Positions 34,696 to 37,939 of a DNA stretch of 37,939 bases are shown here, piece after piece. The stretch spans positions 1-37,939 of the forward strand of contig DTRK01000078.1 in NCBI GenBank assembly GCA_012965955.1. Reading direction: 5' to 3'. Every line of letters begins with the position of its first letter. Within the stretch, counting starts at the first letter, position 1. A model generated the notes under the pieces. The model was given only the letters and a program-made list of their open reading frames with translations. It had not been told where the DNA came from and did no database searches. A program made the position numbers and the translations under genes. This DNA comes from Flavobacteriales bacterium (lineage in GTDB: Bacteria > Bacteroidota > Bacteroidia > NORP154).

Positions 34696-36159
34696 TTAGT
34701 GAATCAATAACTTGCCTCTATCCTCTTTGTTCGCGCCTGTTAGAACGTAAAAGTAGGTTCCAGGTTTCAGCGTCTCTGCTGATATCACTTCTGAATCCGA
34801 ACTTGTCCATATCTCTCTGTGCAATTTCCCTGCAATATCATAAATCCTCAGACTAAACAGCCCGTTGTTGGGATTGTCGAACTTCAGTGTTGTTGAGGCG
34901 CTGAACGGATTCGGACTTAGAACAGCGTCAAGAGCGTGTTGGTGCCCCTCTCCTATCCCAACAGAGGCGGTGTATGGAACGGTAACAGACCGATACATAA
35001 CTACACCAGAGTCATTGTCTTTCCACACGATATGAAATGTTCCGTCTGCATAGGCAATATCAGGGCTCTGCTGAAGTCCATCCGTAGATATATTCGCCGT
35101 GTCGATATTGTCGACCATTGCTGCTGAACCAGAGTTGGAGGTGGTGAAATAGACATTGGCATTCCCAAATTCTGTATGCTGCCACACTGCGGCAATAACA
35201 TCGTCTCCGCCAGCTACACGTATGTAATTAGCTTGTGCTGTAACCGGATCGGCAGTTTGAAGTTTAGATTGAAAGTCAACAGTAAAATTATTCGACAGAT
35301 CAGTTTCCGAAATATACACCTTGGACTTACCGCTTCCTGCGCTCATATACACTGTGGTGAGCTGATCGTCCATAAGTACAGCATCAGGGCCAGTGGATGG
35401 ACAAGCGAATATGATCCATTCTGACGTATCGATCTTGCCTGCTGCAGCAAAGGTGGCGCCCCCATCTTCCGATACCGCCGCCCATGTCTCACGCAGGTTG
35501 GCCATATTGTTTCTGAAAGTAAGTACCTGCCGCTGACCTTGAATTTGTACGTTCGCAGGACAGCAATCACATACCTCCTCCGGCGCAAGTGCCGTACCCG
35601 CCACATTGGCATTGAAGGTCAATCCACCGTCGGAAGAATTGGCAACATGATACTGAGGATCCATCCAGTTAATATCAAATTTCATGTACGCAAATACAGG
35701 TTTCCCGCCTGCTGCGATGGCCACCGTCGGAAAGCGCGTCAGGCTATCCACAGTAAGATCGACCCTGACCGTGTCATCATAAGTCTGTCCAGCGTCAATT
35801 GATCGCACTGAGTACACCCCATGTTGATCTTCTGGAATAATCTTCAAGCCAATAAATACTGTATCACCCGAAGCAGCGATCTCCGGTCCAGCCCAATAGG
35901 AAGTAAATGCATCCGAATTCATCGAGTGTACCCTCACAGGTGTATTGAATCCGCTCCCGTTCCATGTGGCAGTGTACACTGCATTGTTTACATCATCACC
36001 CCATAAGACAATAGGTGTATTGTCTGTCATCAGGGCGATCCTGGGACGGACGTTGTTGTACCCCGTTCCAGAGACGTCGAATTGAGCAGACCAGTTTTGG
36101 GTCTGTGCAACAGCAACGCCGCAGAACAAGATGCAAATGATGCTGAGTAGTTTCTTCAT
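34696..36159 (-). CDS. Sialidase/BNR-like beta-propeller T9SS cargo
   Basis: 487 residues. A signal peptide (1-19, ending AVAQ) is followed by a propeller with Asp-box-like segments (SIDAGQTYDD, SSDGGLTF, SEDGGATFAA) in the sialidase superfamily fold; the arginine triad of true sialidases was not confirmed. A CDCC motif near residue 198 is conspicuous and could form disulfides or bind metal. The type A sorting domain is at about 410-487 (LSPNPFSAST, PGTYFYVLTG, RGKLLIH). The gene is 63 bp before the thioredoxin-fold cargo in the same direction but reads second to it, so the two may share a transcript. Confidence 0.88.
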   Translation of the reverse strand: MKKLLSIICILFCGVAVAQTQNWSAQFDVSGTGYNNVRPRIALMTDNTPIVLWGDDVNNAVYTATWNGSGFNTPVRVHSMNSDAFTSYWAGPEIAASGDTVFIGLKIIPEDQHGVYSVRSIDAGQTYDDTVRVDLTVDSLTRFPTVAIAAGGKPVFAYMKFDINWMDPQYHVANSSDGGLTFNANVAGTALAPEEVCDCCPANVQIQGQRQVLTFRNNMANLRETWAAVSEDGGATFAAAGKIDTSEWIIFACPSTGPDAVLMDDQLTTVYMSAGSGKSKVYISETDLSNNFTVDFQSKLQTADPVTAQANYIRVAGGDDVIAAVWQHTEFGNANVYFTTSNSGSAAMVDNIDTANISTDGLQQSPDIAYADGTFHIVWKDNDSGVVMYRSVTVPYTASVGIGEGHQHALDAVLSPNPFSASTTLKFDNPNNGLFSLRIYDIAGKLHREIWTSSDSEVISAETLKPGTYFYVLTGANKEDRGKLLIH

Positions 36160-36222
36160 GACATTTTATTTTGAATCGACTCTTCTCCGCCGAACGCTTA
36201 TTCAAAGTTAAGCTATTGCCAA

Positions 36223-36990
36223 TTAATGAATGAGCATTAGTCTTTCCCTGCTGATAACATCGGCACCATAAGACATCTCTATCAAGTAATACCCAGATTG
36301 AAATTCACGCACATCCCAACGAATTCTGCCTTCCTGTACCTGGATTTTCTTGAGCAATACACCATGAATATTGTAAAGGGCGAGTGAAGTGGTCTCATTT
36401 TCTATCGTGGATAAATCCAAATTCACAAAACCATAGGACGGGTTGGGATATATAAGCGGTGCCTTGTTCTTTAATGCATACTTATCAATCGAAGTAACTA
36501 TATCACAGGTATCAATCTTATTGCGAAGCTCAGCCATTCCTATTGAGGGGTTAACACCCCAGAAGATGCTTGTATCTGTACAGACAACAGCGTAGTTCGG
36601 CCAGGAGAAGAATGGAAACCACAGCGCATATAAATTTGTGATTGTATTGCCGTTTCCCTGAGTTCCACCCGTTGGATAGGAAACACCATAGGTGCTATCA
36701 AATGAGGCGAGCGCAGCGTTGTTATCCCTATCGCTGATACCCAACACTACAAGATTCCCTGCACCAGATCCATAATCCTGAAAGATCATCTCAATCTCGG
36801 GCGTATATGTCTGGCATGGGACACAGGATGCGAAGAAGAAATCCAACAGGACGGTATTGCCCTTTCCCAGCTCTTCATATAGGTTCCAGGGTATGCTATC
36901 CTGATCGTAAAGTGTAAAATCGGGAGGTGCCTGAGCAAAGGAGTGCCAGGTACTGCTAAAAATAAAAACTGCGACGAACAGGATTCTCAT
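36223..36990 (-). CDS. Thioredoxin-fold protein with a T9SS type A sorting domain
   Basis: 255 residues from the ATG at 36990, which begins the signal peptide (1-20, ending FAQ); the longer frame to 37071 adds 27 polar residues and is rejected. Residues about 21-170 are a redoxin/TlpA-like domain with the redox motif CVPC at 56-59 in LLDFFFASCVPCQTYTPE, and a cis-Pro-type region further on. The type A sorting domain is at about 180-255 (IYPNPSYGFVN, SGYYLIEMS). A surface or released thiol-disulfide protein is expected; T9SS transport of a redoxin suggests oxidising or reducing extracellular cargo such as the Cys-rich products nearby. That link is inference. Confidence 0.87.
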   Translation of the reverse strand: MRILFVAVFIFSSTWHSFAQAPPDFTLYDQDSIPWNLYEELGKGNTVLLDFFFASCVPCQTYTPEIEMIFQDYGSGAGNLVVLGISDRDNNAALASFDSTYGVSYPTGGTQGNGNTITNLYALWFPFFSWPNYAVVCTDTSIFWGVNPSIGMAELRNKIDTCDIVTSIDKYALKNKAPLIYPNPSYGFVNLDLSTIENETTSLALYNIHGVLLKKIQVQEGRIRWDVREFQSGYYLIEMSYGADVISRERLMLIH

Positions 36991-37158
36991 AGAGTAAAGA
37001 TAGGGACATTTCGAAAACGTGACTTCGGGTTCATGTTCGCCCTCATTGATTCTCTTATCGAGCAATATCAATATTGATATGAGGCAAATGCCATGGGAAA
37101 CAAAGCACCGTGAACCTATGCCATGCCTCTCAGGTAAATTTAGAGTGAAATTGCAGCG

Positions 37159-37539
37159 TTAATCTTCTATCGGGGTAGGGTTCCTATCCTCGTCCACCTT
37201 TACAAAGGTGAATTCTCCTTCCGTGACCAGTATAATTTCCTCCTTATCAAACTCCCGGTTTACCCAGGCCTCGATGTGAACAGTAATAGATGTGCGGCCC
37301 TGCTTAACAAAATTGACATAGCAACACAGTGTATCGGCAATGAACACCGGGAGCCTGAACTGTGTTGAATCAATCGCAATCGTTACCACCCTTCCCATTG
37401 CTATCTGCTTGCAGAATACCCCGCCAGCTATGTCCATCTGACTCAGGATCCATCCACCGAACACGTCACCTGACGGATTGGTATCCTTAGGCATCGCCTG
37501 CACTCTTATGGTAAGTTCTCCTCTTGGTGTTCTGTCCAT
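37159..37539 (-). CDS. Acyl-CoA thioesterase, YciA-type hotdog fold
   Basis: 126 residues, cytosolic, normal length. The family motif MPKDTNPSGDVFGGWILSQM with the conserved Asp/Asn region (about 16-35) and the hotdog strand pattern through FVKQGRTSITVHIEAWV are clear. It hydrolyses acyl-CoA thioesters to free fatty acid and CoA, helping to recycle CoA; chain preference is not predictable. It stands alone between the thioredoxin cargo and the prolyl isomerase, separated by about 170 bp on its 3' side and about 105 bp on its 5' side. Confidence 0.93.
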   Translation of the reverse strand: MDRTPRGELTIRVQAMPKDTNPSGDVFGGWILSQMDIAGGVFCKQIAMGRVVTIAIDSTQFRLPVFIADTLCCYVNFVKQGRTSITVHIEAWVNREFDKEEIILVTEGEFTFVKVDEDRNPTPIED

Positions 37540-37644
37540 AAAGTTCTTGGTAAGATTATGAGCTAAAGTACAGAATTTCAGGGTATGTCTATCTGTGTAT
37601 CCACACTATCGCTTTCTCAGAGGACTAGTTAGCTGTCGATCAGC

Positions 37645-37939
37645 TTAATGATGGTGCCCCCCGGGCCCATGAACGTGGCCATGGCTGATCTCCTCATCGG
37701 TAGCATCACGGATATCAGTGATCTCTACATCAAAGTGCAAGGTCACCCCGGCAAGTGGATGGTTAAGGTCTATGGTTACCTGCGACTCTTGAATATCTGT
37801 AACAGTCGCGATCTGTATTCCGTGGTCTGTTTCTGCCTGCACCTTTATCCCCACTGCCAGGTCATCCATGCCCTTGAAAGCATCTCTTGGCACCTTCTGT
37901 ACCATGGTTCCATCCTGATCGCCATACCCTTCCTCAGTA
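37645..37939 (-). CDS. SlyD-type FKBP prolyl isomerase, C-terminal part (5' end beyond window)
   Basis: The frame is open to the right edge, so about 97 C-terminal residues are seen and no start. The sequence reads TEEGYGDQDGT then MVQKVPRDAF, the SlyD hallmark joining the FKBP half to the insert-in-flap domain. It continues with the chaperone-flap strands and NHPLAGVTLHFDVEI, then ends in a His-rich metal-binding tail (HGHVHGPGGHHH). The internal ATG at 37905 is not the true start. It catalyses proline isomerisation and acts as a folding helper; the tail binds nickel-like metals in known SlyD proteins. Confidence 0.93.
   Translation of the reverse strand, partial: TEEGYGDQDGTMVQKVPRDAFKGMDDLAVGIKVQAETDHGIQIATVTDIQESQVTIDLNHPLAGVTLHFDVEITDIRDATDEEISHGHVHGPGGHHH

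Noticed and set aside
34696-36159. A true sialidase
   Set aside because: Asp-box-like repeats are present but the arginine triad and catalytic Asp/Tyr/Glu set were not confirmed; only the propeller fold is claimed.

Overview
The window comes from a member of the Bacteroidota, most likely a free-living, probably gliding or surface-living flavobacterium/cytophaga relative. The evidence is internal. Five proteins end in a type A C-terminal sorting domain of the type IX secretion system (T9SS): a PNP motif, a short beta domain and a final Lys/Arg-rich strand. One giant protein ends in the gliding-motility (type B) C-terminal domain, with a PorP/SprF-family partner directly downstream. SprB-type repeats, TTG starts and TAnnTTTG-like promoter boxes fit the same phylum. 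The genus cannot be named from this window. I saw no rRNA, tRNA, CRISPR array, integrase or transposase.

Layout. 1-4853 (minus): a left-truncated secreted glycerophosphodiesterase with two LamG domains, downstream of a BNR/sortilin-like beta-propeller T9SS cargo that is split by a frameshift near 4521-4570. 5161-14947 (plus): a 1205-residue SprB-repeat protein, then a 1607-residue Ig/PKD-repeat adhesin-like protein translationally coupled to a PorP/SprF protein. 15096-18007 (minus): a membrane-anchored aminopeptidase and a PrsW-family intramembrane protease, with a degenerate ORF behind them. 18209-22657: a lipoprotein alpha/beta hydrolase, a lysozyme-fold protein, an ABC-F ATPase and an EamA transporter. 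22733-26346 (plus): two overlapping genes that share a CsgG/FlgO-like N-terminal half; the first carries a caspase-fold protease and the second a long helical domain. 26422-29109 (minus): a beta-helix/cytochrome c fusion and a di-heme cytochrome c peroxidase. 29227-34335: a secreted DNA/RNA endonuclease with Cys/His modules, a YCF48-like T9SS cargo, an AraC regulator, an unknown secreted protein (with a decayed copy 3 kb away) and a SiaC-family phosphoprotein. 34424-37939 (minus): a broken Cys-rich secreted peptide, two more T9SS cargos (one a thioredoxin-fold protein), a YciA-type acyl-CoA thioesterase and a right-truncated SlyD-type prolyl isomerase.

How it fits together: most products are exported. 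The large repeat proteins and the PorP/SprF partner belong to surface adhesion or motility. The two cytochrome genes form a probable periplasmic redox unit. The CsgG-caspase pair is the best candidate for an undescribed system: a signal-peptide-bearing caspase homologue coupled to a paralogue that lacks the protease. Several reading frames are broken (4521-4570, 15177, 30306-30398, 34574), so either gene decay is active here or the consensus has base errors; raw reads would decide.
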